From: Parietaria judaica
Lineage: Eukaryota; Streptophyta; Magnoliopsida; Rosales; Urticaceae
DNA: 64,000 nt
Reading direction: 5' to 3'
Assembly: GCA_954871525.1 (NCBI GenBank)
Contig: OX940863.1
Location: forward strand, 44,812,501 to 44,876,500
Of this stretch, positions 12,401-26,800 are shown one piece after another (position 1 is the stretch's first letter; each line of letters starts with the position of its first letter). Position numbers and translations under genes: made by a program. Below the pieces are notes generated by a model, which saw only the letters and a list, made by a program, of their open reading frames with translations, made no database searches and was not told where the DNA came from.

Positions 12401-15400
12401 TAAATAATGTGTAATTGTATCACATTTACTTATTTTAATCCCTAAATAGCGAAGCACTATCTCGTAGTTTCTATATGAAGCCGTTAATGGGTTAAAATCT
12501 TTACGGAAAACTGTTAAAAATTGGTTTTCTTGCGAGAGCAAATACGATCCGTTCTTGATGAAATTTGAGTTGCTAGACTTTCGTTAGGGTGGTATTGTTG
12601 TAAATTGGTTTAGTTTTGGCATTAAATTTTTTTGGAGCTCTCTTTAAACCCAGTTTCAACAATTAATGCGTGCTAAAAAAAAAAAAACTGAGTCTTTTTT
12701 CCATTTTACGCGGAAGAACCCTAATTAAACGATATTTTAAACAAAAATTCAACTTCCAAATGCTAAATAATGTGTAATTGTATCACATTTACTTATTTTA
12801 ATCCCTAAATAGCGAAGCACTATCTCGTAGTTTCTATATGAAGCCGTTAATGGGTTAAAATCTTTACCGAAAAGTGTTAAAAATTGGTTTTCTTGCGAGA
12901 GCAAATACGATCCGTTCTTGACGAAATTTGAGTTGCTAGACTTTCGTTAGGGTGGTATTGTTGTAAATTGGTTTAGTTTTGGCATTAAATTTTTTTGGAG
13001 CTCTCTTTAAACCCAGTTTCAACAATTAATGCGTGCTCCAAAAAAAAACTGAGTCTTTTTTCCATTTTACGCGAAAGAGCCCTAATTAAACGATATTTTA
13101 AACAAAAATTGAACTTCCAAATGCTAAATAATGTGTAATTGTATCACATTTACTTATTTTAATCCCTAAATAGCGAAGCACTATCTCGTAGTTTCTATAT
13201 GAAGCCGTTAATGGGTTAAAATCTTTACCGAAAAGTGTTAAAAATTGGTTTTCTTGCGAGAGCAAATACGATCCGTTCTTGACGAAATTTGAGTTGCTAG
13301 ACTTTCGTTAGGGTGGTATTGTTGTAAATTGGTTTAGTTTTGGCATTAAATTTTTTTGAAGCTCTCTTTAAACCCAGTTTCAACAATTAATGCGTGCTCC
13401 AAAAAAAACTGAGTCTTTTTTCCATTTTACGCGAAAGAACCCTTATTAAACGAATTTTTAAACAAAAATTGAACTTCCAAATGCTAAATAATGTGTAATT
13501 GTATCACATTTACTTATTTTAATCCCTAAATAGCGAAGCACTATCTCGTAGTTTCTATATGAAGCCGTTAATGGGTTAAAATCTTTACGGAAAACTGTTA
13601 AAAATTGGTTTTCTTGCGAGAGCAAATACGATCCGTTCTTGATGAAATTTGAGTTGCTATACTTTCGTTAGGGTGGTATTGTTGTAAATTGGTTTAGTTT
13701 TGGCATTAAATTTTTTTGGAGCTCTCTTTAAACCCAGTTTCAACAATTAATGCGTGCTAAAAAAAAAACTGAGTCTTTTTTCCATTTTACGCGAAAGAAC
13801 CCTAATTAAACGATATTTTAAACAAAAATTGAACTTCCAAATGCTAAATAATGTGTAATTGTATCACATTTACTTATTTTAATCCCTAAATAGCGAAGCA
13901 CTATCTCGTAGTTTCTATATGAAGCCGTTAATGGGTTAAAATCTTTACCAAAAAGTGTTAAAAATTGGTTTTCTTGCGAGAGCAAATACGATCCGTTCTT
14001 GACGAAATTTGAGTTGCTAGACTTTCGTTAGGGTGGTATTGTTGTAAATTGGTTTATTTTTGGCATTAAATTTTTTTGAAGCTCTCTTTAAACCGAGTTT
14101 CAACAATTAATGCGTGCTCCAAAAAAAAACTGAGTCTTTTTTCCATTTTACGCGAAAGAGCCCTAATTAAACGATATTTTAAACAAAAATTGAACTTCCA
14201 AATGCTAAATAATGTGTAATTGTATCACATTTACTTATTTTAATCCCTAAATAGCGAAGCACTATCTCGTAGTTTCTATATGAAGCCGTTAATGGGTTAA
14301 AATCTTTACCGAAAAGTGTTAAAAATTGGTTTTCTTGCGAGAGCAAATACGATCCTCTCTTGACGAAATTTGAGTTGCTAGAATTTCGTTAGGGTGGTAT
14401 TGTTGTAAATTGGTTTATTTTTGGCATTAAATTTTTTTGGAGCTCTCTTTAAACCCAGTTTCAACAATTAATGCGTGCTAAAAAAAAAACTGAGTCTTTT
14501 TTCCATTTTACGCGAAAGAACCCTTATTAAACGAATTTTTAAACAAAAATTGAACTTCCAAATGCTAAATAATGTGTAATTGTATCACATTTACTTATTT
14601 TAATCCCTAAATAGCGAAGCACTATCTCGTAGTTTCTATATGAAGCCGTTAATGGGTTAAAATCTTTACGGAAAACTGTTAAAAATTGGTTTTTTTGCGA
14701 GAGCAAATACGATCCGTTCTTGATGAAATTTGAGTTGCTAGACTTTCGTTAGGGTGGTATTGTTGTAAATTGGTTTAGTTTTGGCATTAAATTTTTTTGG
14801 AGCTCTCTTTAAACCCAGTTTCAACAATTAATGCGTGCTAAAAAAAAAACTTAGTCTTTTTTCCATTTTACGCGAAAGAACCCTAATTAAACGATATTTT
14901 AAACAAAAATTGAACTTCCAAATGCTAAATAATGTGTAATTGTATCACATTTACTTATTTTAATCCCTAAATAGCGAAGCACTATCTCGTAGTTTCTATA
15001 TGAAGCCGTTAATGGGTTAAAATCTTTACCGAAAAGTGTTAAAAATTGGTTTTCTTGCGAGAGCAAATACGATCTGTTCTTGACGAAATTTGAGTTGCTA
15101 GACTTTCGTTAGGGTGGTATTGTTATAAATTGGTTTAGTTTTGGCATTAAATTTTTTTGGAGCTCTCTTTAAACCCAGTTTCAACAATTAATGCGTGCTC
15201 CAAAAAAAACTGAGTGTTTTTTCCATTTTACGCGAAAGAACCCTAATTAAACGATATTTTAAACAAAAATTGAACTTCCAAATGCTAAATAATGTGTAAT
15301 TGTATCACATTTACTTATTTTAATCCCTAAATAGCGAAGCACTATCTCGTAGTTTCTATATGAAGCCGTTAATGGGTTAAAATCTTTACGGAAAACTGTT

Positions 15401-17734
15401 AAAAATTGGTTTTCTTGCGAGAGCAAATACGATCCGTTCTTGATGAAATTTGAGTTGCTAGACTTTCGTTAGGGTGGTATTGTTGTAAATTGGTTTAGTT
15501 TTGGCATTAAATTTTTTTGGAGCTCTCTTTAAACCCAGTTTCAACAATTAATGCGTGCTAAAAAAAAAAACTGAGTCTTTTTTCCATTTTACGCGAAAGA
15601 ACCCTAATTAAACGATATTTTAAACAAAAATTGAACTTCCAAATGCTAAATAATGTGTAATTGTATCACATTTACTTATTTTAATCCCTAAATAGCGAAG
15701 CACTATCTCGTAGTTTCTATATGAAGCCGTTAATGGGTTAAAATCTTTACCGAAAAGTGTTAAAAATTGGTTTTCTTGCGAGAGCAAATACGATCCGTTC
15801 TTGACGAAATTTGAGTTGCTAGACTTTCGTTAGGGAGGTATTGTTATAAATTGGTTTAGTTTTGGCATTAAATTTTTTTGGAGCTCTCTTTAAACCCAGT
15901 TTCAACAATTAATGCGTGCTCCAAAAAAAAACTGAGTCTTTTTTCCATTTTACGCGAAAGAGCCCTAATTAAACGATATTTTAACCAAAAATTGAACTTA
16001 CAAATGCTAAATAATGTGTAATTGTATCACATTTACTTATTTTAATCCCTAAATAGCGAAGCACTATCTCGTAGTTTCTATATGAAGCCGTTAATGGGTT
16101 AAAATCTTTACGAAAAACTGTTAAAAATTGGTTTTCTTGCGAGAGCAAATACGATCCGTTCTTGACGAAATTTGAGTTGCTAGACTTTCGTTAGGGTGGT
16201 ATTGTTATAAATTGGTTTAGTTTTGGCATTAAATTTTTTTGGAGCTCTCTTTAAACCCAGTTTCAACAATTAATGCGTGCTCCAAAAAAAAACTGAGTCT
16301 TTTTTCCATTTTACGCGAAAGAGCCCTAATTAAACGATATTTTAACCAAAAATTGAACTTCCAAATGCTAAATAATGTGTAATTGTATCACATTTACTTA
16401 TTTTAATCCCTAAATAGCGAAGCACTATCTCGTAGTTTCTATATGAAGCCGTTAATGGGTTAAAATCTTTACGGAAAACTGTTAAAAATTGGTTTTCTTG
16501 CGAGAGCAAATACGATCCGTTCTTGATGACATTTGAGTTGCTAGACTTTCGTTAGGGTGGTATTGTTATAAATTGGTTTAGTTTTGGCATTAAATTTTTT
16601 TGGAGCTCTCTTTAAACCCAGTTTCAACAATTAATGCGTGCTAAAAAAAAACTGTCTTTTTTCCATTTTACGCGAAAGAACCCTTATTAAACGAATTTTT
16701 AAACAAAAATTGAACTTCCAAATGCTAAATAATGTGTAATTGTATCACATTTACTTATTTTAATCCCTAAATAGCGAAGCACTATCTCGTAGTTTCTATA
16801 TGAAGCCGTTAATGGGTTAAAATCTTTACCGAAAAGTGTTAAAAATTGGTTTTCTTGCTAGAGCAAATACGATCCGTTCTTGACGAAATTTGAGTTGCTA
16901 GACTTTCGTTAGGGTTTGTATTGTTATAAATTGGTTTAGTTTTGGCATTAAATTTTTTTGGAGCACTCTTTAAACCCAGTTTCAACAATTAATGCGTGCT
17001 CCAAAAAAAAACTGAGTCTTTTTTCCATTTTACGCGAAAGAGCCCTAATTAAACGATATTTTAAACAAAAAATGAACTTCCAAATGCTAAATAATGTGTA
17101 ATTGTATCAAATTTACTTGTTTTAATCCCTAAATAGCGAAGCACTATCTCGTAGTTTCTATATGAAGCCGTTAATGGGTTAAAATCTTTACCGAAAAGTG
17201 TTAAAAATTGGTTTTCTTGCGAGAGCAAATACGATACGTTCTTGACGAAATTTGAGTTGCTAGACTTTCGTTAGGGTGGTATTGTTGTAAATTGGTTTAG
17301 TTTTGGCATTAAATTTTTTTGAAGCTCTCTTTAAACCCAGTTTCAACAATTAATGCGTGCTCCAAAAAAAACTGAGTCTTTTTTCCATTTTACGCGAAAG
17401 AACCCTTATTAAACGAATTTTTAAACAAAAATTGAACTTCCAAATGCTAAATAATGTGTAATTGTATCACATTTACTTATTTTAATCCCTAAATAGCGAA
17501 GCACTATCTCGTAGTTTCTATATGAAGCCGTTAACGGGTTAAAATCTTTACGGAAAACTGTTAAAAATTGGTTTTCTTGCGATAGCAAATACGATCCGTT
17601 CTTGACGAAATTTGAGTTGCTAGACTTTCGTTAGGGTGGTATTGTTATAAATTGGTTTAGTTTTGGCATTAAATTTTTTTGGAGCTCTCTTTAAACCCAG
17701 TTTCAACAATTAATGCGTGCTCCAAAAAAAACTT
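9284..17734. repeat. Satellite array, irregular middle segment
   Basis: Continuous 360-361-bp monomers without the regular four-type order seen further right. Most carry TTACGGAAAACTG or TTACCGAAAAGTG, GTTGTAAA or GTTATAAA, and GGAGCTC or TGAAGCTC. There are runs of neighbouring, nearly identical monomers, for example three in succession with CTTGATGAAATTT near 10.40, 10.76 and 11.12 kb. This suggests local single-monomer amplification. The GGGTTTGTATTG marker of HOR type A appears for the first time at 16911. No gene or non-satellite insertion is visible in this segment. Confidence 0.93.
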
Positions 17735-17837
17735 AGGGTGGTATTGTTATAAATTGGTTTAGTTTTGGCATTAAATTTTTTTGGAGCTCTCTTTAAACCC
17801 AGTTTCAACAATTAATGCGTGCTCCAAAAAAAAACTG
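17633..17837. repeat. Second copy of the 102-bp partial duplication junction
   Basis: AGGGTGGTATTG at 17633 restarts at 17735, again a 102-bp shift, with the same CTTAGGGTGG junction after the oligo-A run as at 9347. The two junctions are 8388 bp apart. Both are followed by a monomer tail with GAGCCCTAATT. The monomer entering the junction differs: here it has TTACGGAAAACTG and GCGATAGC, whereas at 9.2 kb it has TTACCGAAAAGTG and GCGAGAGC. The extra 102 bp accounts exactly for the 1906-bp spacing between type-A markers at 16911 and 18817 (five monomers plus 102). Confidence 0.9.
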
Positions 17838-20800
17838 AGTCTTTTTTCCATTTTACGCGAAAGAGCCCTAATTAAACGATATTTTAAACAAAAAATGAAC
17901 TTCCAAATGCTAAATAATGTGTAATTGTATCACATTTACTTATTTTAATCCCTAAATAGCGAAGCACTATCTCGTAGTTTCTATATGAAGCCGTTAATGG
18001 GTTAAAATCTTTACCGAAAAGTGTTAAAAATTGGTTTTCTTGCGAGAGCAAATACGATACGTTCTTGACGAAATTTGAGTTGCTAGACTTTCGTTAGGGT
18101 GGTATTGTTGTAAATTGGTTTAGTTTTGGCATTAAATTTTTTTGAAGCTCTCTTTAAACCCAGTTTCAACAATTAATGCGTGCTCCAAAAAAAACTGAGT
18201 CTTTTTTCCATTTTACGCGAAAGAACCCTTATTAAACGAATTTTTAAACAAAAATTGAACTTCCAAATGCTAAATAATGTGTAATTGTATCACATTTACT
18301 TATTTTAATCTCTAAATAGCGAAGCACTATCTCGTAGTTTCTATATGAAGCCGTTAATGGGTTAAAATCTTTACGGAAAACTGTTAAAAATTGGTTTTCT
18401 TGCGATAGCAAATACGATCCGTTCTTGACGAAATTTGAGTTGCTAGACTTTCGTTAGGGTGGTATTGTTATAAATTGGTTTAGTTTTGGCATTAAATTTT
18501 TTTGGAGCTCTCTTTAAACCCAGTTTCAACAATTAATGCGTGCTCCAAAAAAAAACTGAGTGTTTTTTCCATTTTACGCGAAAGAACCCTAATTAAACGA
18601 TATTTTAAACAAAAATTGAACTTCCAAATGCTAAATAATGTGTAATTGTATCACATTTACTTATTTTAATCCCTAAATAGCGAAGCACTATCTCGTAGTT
18701 TCTATATGAAGCCGTTAATGGGTTAAAATCTTTACCGAAAAGTGTTAAAAATTGGTTTTCTTGCGAGAGCAAATACGATCCGTTCTTGACGAAATTTGAG
18801 TTGCTAGACTTTCGTTAGGGTTTGTATTGTTATAAATAGGTTTAGTTTTGGCATTAAATTTTTTTGGAGCTCTCTTTAAACCCAGTTTCAACAATTAATG
18901 CGTGCTCCAAAAAAAAACTGAGTCTTTTTTCCATTTTACGCGAAAGAGCCCTAATTAAACGATATTTTAAACAAAAATTGAACTTCCAAATGCTAAATAA
19001 TGTGTAATTGTATCACATTTACTTATTTTAATCCCTAAATAGCGAAGCACTATCTCGTAGTTTCTATATGAAGCCGTTAATGGGTTAAAATCTTTACCGA
19101 AAAGTGTTAAAAATTGGTTTTCTTGCGAGAGCAAATACGATACGTTCTTGACGAAATTTGAGTTGCTAGACTTTCGTTAGGGTGGTATTGTTGTAAATTG
19201 GTTTAGTTTTGGCATTAAATTTTTTTGAAGCTCTCTTTAAACCCAGTTTCAACAATTAATGCGTGCTCCAAAAAAAACTGAGTCTTTTTTCCATTTTACG
19301 CGAAAGAACCCTTATTAAACGAATTTTTAAACAAAAATTGAACTTCCAAATGCTAAATAATGTGTAATTGTATCACATTTACTTATTTTAATCCCTAAAT
19401 AGCGAAGCACTATCTCGTAGTTTCTATATGAAGCCGTTAATGGGTTAAAATCTTTACGGAAAACTGTTAAAAATTGGTTTTCTTGCGATAGCAAATACGA
19501 TCCGTTCTTGACGAAATTTGAGTTGCTAGACTTTCGTTAGGGTGGTATTGTTATAAATTGGTTTAGTTTTGGCATTAAATTTTTTTGGAGCTCTCTTTAA
19601 ACCCAGTTTCAACAATTAATGCGTGCTCCAAAAAAAAACTGAGTGTTTTTTCCATTTTACGCGAAAGAACCCTAATTAAACGATATTTTAAACAAAATTT
19701 GAACTTCAAAATGCTAAATAATGTGTAATTGTATCACATTTACTTATTTTAATCCCTAAATAGCGAAGCACTAACTCGTAGTTTCTATATGAAGCCGTTA
19801 ATGGGTTAAAATCTTTACGGAAAACTGTTAAAAATTGGTTTTCTTGCGAGAGCAAATACGATCCGTTCTTGATGAAATTTGAGTTGCTAGACTTTCGTTA
19901 GGGTGGTATTGTTGTAAATTGGTTTAGTTTTGGCATTAAATTTTTTTGGAGCTCTCTTTAAACCCAGTTTCAACAATTAATGCGTGCTAAAAAAAAACTG
20001 AGTCTTTTTTCCATTTTACGCGAAAGAACCCTTATTAAACGAATTTTAAACAAAAATTGAACTTCCAAATGCTAAATAATGTGTAATTGTATAACATTTA
20101 CTTATTTTAATCCCTAATAGCGAAGACCTATCTCGTAGTTTCTATATCAAGCCGTTAATTCGTTAAAATATTTACCGAAAAGTGTTAAAAATTGGTTTTC
20201 TTACAAGAGCAAATACGATGCGTTCTTGACGAAATTTGAGTTGCTAGACTTTCGTTAGGGTTTGTATTGTTATAAATTGGTTTAGTTTTGGCATTAAATT
20301 TTTTTGGAGCTCTCTTTAAACCCAGTTTCAACAATTAATGCGTGCTCCAAAAAAAAACTGAGTCTTTTTTCCATTTTACGCGAAAGAGCCCTAATTAAAC
20401 GATATTTTAAACAAAAATTGAACTTCCAAATGCTAAATAATGTGTAATTGTATCACATTTACTTATTTTAATCCCTAAATAGCGAAGCACTATCTCGTAG
20501 TTTCTATATGAAGCCGTTAATGGGTTAAAATCTTTACCGAAAAGTGTTAAAAATTGGTTTTCTTGCGAGAGCAAATACGATCCGTTCTTGACGAAATTTG
20601 AGTTGCTAGACTTTCGTTAGGGTGGTATTGTTGTAAATTGGTTTAGTTTTGGCATTAAATTTTTTTGAAGCTCTCTTTAAACCCAGTTTCAATAATTAAT
20701 GCGTGCTCCAAAAAAAACTGAGTCTTTTTTCCATTTTACGCGAAAGAACCCTTATTAAACGAATTTTTAAACAAAAATTGAACTTCCAAATGCTAAATAA

Positions 20801-23800
20801 TGTGTAATTGTATCACATTTACTTATTTTAATCCCTAAATAGCGAAGCACTATCTCGTAGTTTCTATATGAAGCCGTTAATGGGTTAAAATCTTTACGGA
20901 AAACTGTTAAAAATTGGTTTTCTTGCGATAGCAAATACGATCCGTTCTTGACGAAATTTGAGTTGCTAGACTTTCGTTAGGGTGGTATTGTTATAAATTG
21001 GTTTAGTTTTGGCATTAAATTTTTTTGGAGCTCTCTTTAAACCCAGTTTCAACAATTAATGCGTGCTCCAAAAAAAAATTGAGTGTTTTTTCCATTTTAC
21101 GCGAAAGAACCCTAATTAAACGATATTTTAAACAAAAATTGAACTTCCAAATGCTAAATAATGTGTAATTGTATCACATTTACTTATTTTAATCCCTAAA
21201 TAGCGAAGCACTAACTCGTAGTTTCTATATGAAGCCGTTAATGGGTTAAAATCTTTACGGAAAACTGTTAAAAATTGGTTTTCTTGCGAGAGCAAATACG
21301 ATCCGTTCTTGATGAAATTTGAGTTGCTAGACTTTCGTTAGGGTGGTATTGTTGTAAATTGGTTTAGTTTTGGCATTAAATTTTTTTGGAGCTCTCTTTA
21401 AACCCAGTTTCAACAATTAATGCGTGCTAAAAAAAACTGAGTCTTTTTTCCATTTTACGCGAAAGAACCCTTATTAAACGAATTTTAAACAAAAATTGAA
21501 CCTCCAAATGCTAAATAATGTGTAATTGTATCACATTTACTTATTTTAATCCCTAAATAGTGAAGCACTATCTCGTAGTTTCTATATGAAGCCGTTAATG
21601 GGTTAAAATCTTTACCGAAAAGTGTTAAAAATTGGTTTTCTTGCGAGAGCAAATACGATCCGTTCTTGACGAAATTTGAGTTGCTAGACTTTCGTTAGGG
21701 TTTGTATTGTTATAAATTGGTTTAGTTTTGGCATTAAATTTTTTTGGAGCTCTCTTTAAACCCAGTTTCAACAATTAATGCGTGCTCCAAAAAAAAAACT
21801 GAGTCTTTTTTTCCATTTTACGCGAAAGAGCCCTAATTAAACGATATTTTAAACAAAAATTGAACTTCCAAATGCTAAATAATGTGTAATTGTATCACAT
21901 TTACTTATTTTAATCCCTAAATAGCGAAGCACTATCTCGTAGTTTCTATATGAAGCCGTTAATGGGTTAAAATCTTTACCGAAAAGTGTTAAAAATTGGT
22001 TTTCTTGCGAGAGCAAATACGATACGTTCTTGACGAAATTTGAGTTGCTAGACTTTCGTTAGGGTGGTATTGTTGTAAATTGGTTTAGTTTTGGCATTAA
22101 ATTTTTTTGAAGCTCTCTTTAAACCCAGTTTCAACAATTAATGCGTGCTCCAAAAAAAACTGAGTCTTTTTTCCATTTTACGCGAAAGAACCCTTATTAA
22201 ACGAATTTTTAAACAAAAATTGAACTTCCAAATGCTAAATAATGTGTAATTGTATCACATTTACTTATTTTAATCCCTAAATAGCGAAGCACTATCTCGT
22301 AGTTTCTATATGAAGCCGTTAATGGGTTAAAATCTTTACGGAAAACTGTTAAAAATTGGTTTTCTTGCGATAGCAAATACGATCCGTTCTTGACGAAATT
22401 TGAGTTGCTAGACTTTCGTTAGGGTGGTATTGTTATAAATTGGTTTAGTTTTGGCATTAAATTTTTTTGGAGCTCTCTTTAAACCCAGTTTCAACAATTA
22501 ATGCGTGCTCCAAAAAAAAACTGAGTGTTTTTTCCATTTTACGCGAAAGAACCCTAATTAAACGATATTTTAAACAAAAATTGAACTTCCAAATGCTAAA
22601 TAATGTGTAATTGTATCACATTTACTTATTTTAATCCCTAAATAGCGAAGCACTAACTCGTAGTTTCTATATGAAGCCGTTAATGGGTTAAAATCTTTAC
22701 GGAAAACTGTTAAAAATTGGTTTTCTTGCGAGAGCAAATACGATCCGTTCTTGATGAAATTTGAGTTGCTAGACTTTCGTTAGGGTGGTATTGTTGTAAA
22801 TTGGTTTAGTTTTGGCATTAAATTTTTTTGGAGCTCTCTTTAAACCCAGTTTCAACAATTAATGCGTGCTAAAAAAAAACTGAGTCTTTTTTCCATTTTA
22901 CGCGAAAGAACCCTTATTAAACGAATTTTAAACAAAAATTGAACTTCCAAATGCTAAATAATGTGTAATTGTATAACATTTACTTATTTTAATCCCTAAT
23001 AGCGAAGACCTATCTCGTAGTTTCTATATCAAGCCGTTAATTGGTTAAAATATTTACCGAAAAGTGTTAAAAATTGGTTTTCTTGCGAGAGCAAATACGA
23101 TCCGTTCTTGACGAAATTTGAGTTGCTAGACTTTCGTTAGGGTTTGTATTGTTATAAATTGGTTTAGTTTTGGCATTAAATTTTTTTGGAGCTCTCTTTA
23201 AACCCAGTTTCAACAATTAATGCGTGCTCCAAAAAAAAAACTGAGTCTTTTTTCCATTTTACGCGAAAGAGCCCTAATTAAACGATATTTTAAACAAAAA
23301 TTGAACTTCCAAATGCTAAATAATGTGTAATTGTATCACATTTACTTATTTTAATCCCTAAATAGCGAAGCACTATCTCGTAGTTTCTATATGAAGCCGT
23401 TAATGGGTTAAAATCTTTACCGAAAAGTGTTAAAAATTGGTTTTCTTGCGAGAGCAAATACGATCCGTTCTTGACGAAATTTGAGTTGCTAGACTTTCGT
23501 TAGGGTGGTATTGTTGTAAATTGGTTTAGTTTTGGCATTAAATTTTTTTGAAGCTCTCTTTAAACCCAGTTTCAACAATTAATGCGTGCTCCAAAAAAAA
23601 CTGAGTCTTTTTTCCATTTTACGCGAAAGAACCCTTATTAAACGAATTTTTAAACAAAAATTGAACTTCCAAATGCTAAATAATGTGTAATTGTATCACA
23701 TTTACTTATTTTAATCCCTAAATAGCGAAGCACTATCTCGTAGTTTCTATATGAAGCCGTTAATGGGTTAAAATCTTTACGGAAAACTGTTAAAAATTGG

Positions 23801-26800
23801 TTTTCTTGCGATAGCAAATACGATCCGTTCTTGACGAAATTTGAGTTGCTAGACTTTCGTTAGGGTGGTATTGTTATAAATTGGTTTAGTTTTGGCATTA
23901 AATTTTTTTGGAGCTCTCTTTAAACCCAGTTTCAACAATTAATGCGTGCTCCAAAAAAAAACTGAGTGTTTTTTCCATTTTACGCGAAAGAACCCTAATT
24001 AAACGATATTTTAAACAAAAATTGAACTTCCAAATGCTAAATAATGTGTAATTGTATCACATTTACTTATTTTAATCCCTAAATAGCGAAGCACTAACTC
24101 GTAGTTTCTATATGAAGCCGTTAATGGGTTAAAATCTTTACGGAAAACTGTTAAAAATTGGTTTTCTTGCGAGAGCAAATACGATCCGTTCTTGATGAAA
24201 TTTGAGTTGCTAGACTTTCGTTAGGGTGGTATTGTTGTAAATTGGTTTAGTTTTGGCATTAAATTTTTTTGGAGCTCTCTTTAAACCCAGTTTCAACAAT
24301 TAATGCGTGCTAAAAAAAAACTGAGTCTTTTTTCCATTTTACGCGAAAGAACCCTTATTAAACGAATTTTAAACAAAAATTGAACTTCCAAATGCTAAAT
24401 AATGTGTAATTGTATAACATTTACTTATTTTAATCCCTAATAGCGAAGACCTATCTCGTAGTTTCTATATCAAGCCGTTAATTCGTTAAAATATTTACCG
24501 AAAAGTGTTAAAAATTGGTTTTCTTGCGAGAGCAAATACGATCCGTTCTTGACGAAATTTGAGTTGCTAGACTTTCGTTAGGGTTTGTATTGTTATAAAT
24601 TGGTTTAGTTTTGGCATTAAATTTTTTTGGAGCTCTCTTTAAACCCAGTTTCAACAATTAATGCGTGCTCCAAAAAAAAAACTGAGTCTTTTTTCCATTT
24701 TACGCGAAAGAGCCCTAATTAAACGATATTTTAAACAAAAATTGAACTTCCAAATGCTAAATAATGTGTAATTGTATCACATTTACTTATTTTAATCCCT
24801 AAATAGCGAAGCACTATCTCGTAGTTTCTATATGAAGCCGTTAATGGGTTAAAATCTTTACCGAAAAGTGTTAAAAATTGGTTTTCTTGCGAGAGCAAAT
24901 ACGATCCGTTCTTGACGAAATTTGAGTTGCTAGACTTTCGTTAGGGTGGTATTGTTGTAAATTGGTTTAGTTTTGGCATTAAATTTTTTTGAAGCTCTCT
25001 TTAAACCCAGTTTCAACAATTAATGCGTGCTCCAAAAAAAACTGAGTCTTTTTTCCATTTTACGCGAAAGAACCCTTATTAAACGAATTTTTAAACAAAA
25101 ATTGAACTTCCAAATGCTAAATAATGTGTAATTGTATCACATTTACTTATTTTAATCCCTAAATAGCGAAGCACTATCTCGTAGTTTCTATATGAAGCCG
25201 TTAATGGGTTAAAATCTTTACGGAAAACTGTTAAAAATTGGTTTTCTTGCGATAGCAAATACGATCCGTTCTTGACGAAATTTGAGTTGCTAGACTTTCG
25301 TTAGGGTGGTATTGTTATAAATTGGTTTAGTTTTGGCATTAAATTTTTTTGGAGCTCTCTTTAAACCCAGTTTCAACAATTAATGCGTGCTCCAAAAAAA
25401 AACTGAGTGTTTTTTCCATTTTACGCGAAAGAACCCTAATTAAACGATATTTTAAACAAAAATTGAACTTCCAAATGCTAAATAATGTGTAATTGTATCA
25501 CATTTACTTATTTTAATCCCTAAATAGCGAAGCACTAACTCGTAGTTTCTATATGAAGCCGTTAATGGGTTAAAATCTTTACGGAAAACTGTTAAAAATT
25601 GGTTTTCTTGCGAGAGCAAATACGATCCGTTCTTGATGAAATTTGAGTTGCTAGACTTTCGTTAGGGTGGTATTGTTGTAAATTGGTTTAGTTTTGGCAT
25701 TAAATTTTTTTGGAGCTCTCTTTAAACCCAGTTTCAACAATTAATGCGTGCTAAAAAAAAACTGAGTCTTTTTTCCATTTTACGCGAAAGAACCCTTATT
25801 AAACGAATTTTAAACAAAAATTGAACTTCCAAATGCTAAATAATGTGTAATTGTATAACATTTACTTATTTTAATCCCTAGTAGCGAAGACCTATCTCGT
25901 AGTTTCTATATCAAGCCGTTAATTCGTTAAAATATTTACCGAAAAATGTTAAAAATTAGTTTTCTTACAAGAGCAAATACGATCCGTTCTTGACGAAATT
26001 TGAGTTGCTAGACTTTCGTTAGGGTTTGTATTGTTATAAATTGGTTTAGTTTTGGCATTAAATTTTTTTGGAGCTCTCTTTAAACCCAGTTTCAACAATT
26101 AATGCGTGCTCCAAAAAAAAACTGAGTCTTTTTTCCATTTTACGCGAAAGAGCCCTAATTAAACGATATTTTAAACAAAAATTGAACTTCCAAATGCTAA
26201 ATAATGTGTAATTGTATCACATTTACTTATTTTAATCCCTAAATAGCGAAGCACTATCTCGTAGTTTCTATATGAAGCCGTTAATGGGTTAAAATCTTTA
26301 CCGAAAAGTGTTAAAAATTGGTTTTCTTGCGAGAGCAAATACGATCCGTTCTTGACGAAATTTGAGTTGCTAGACTTTCGTTAGGGTGGTATTGTTGTAA
26401 ATTGGTTTAGTTTTGGCATTAAATTTTTTTGAAGCTCTCTTTAAACCCAGTTTCAACAATTAATGCGTGCTCCAAAAAAAACTGAGTCTTTTTTCCATTT
26501 TACGCGAAAGAACCCTTATTAAACGAATTTTTAAACAAAAATTGAACTTCCAAATGCTAAATAATGTGTAATTGTATCACATTTACTTATTTTAATCCCT
26601 AAATAGCGAAGCACTATCTCGTAGTTTCTATATGAAGCCGTTAATGGGTTAAAATCTTTACGGAAAACTGTTAAAAATTGGTTTTCTTGCGATAGCAAAT
26701 ACGATACGTTCTTGACAAAATTTGAGTTGCTAGACTTTCGTTAGGGTGGTATTGTTATAAATTGGTTTAGTTTTTGCATTAAATTTTTTTGGAGCTCTCT

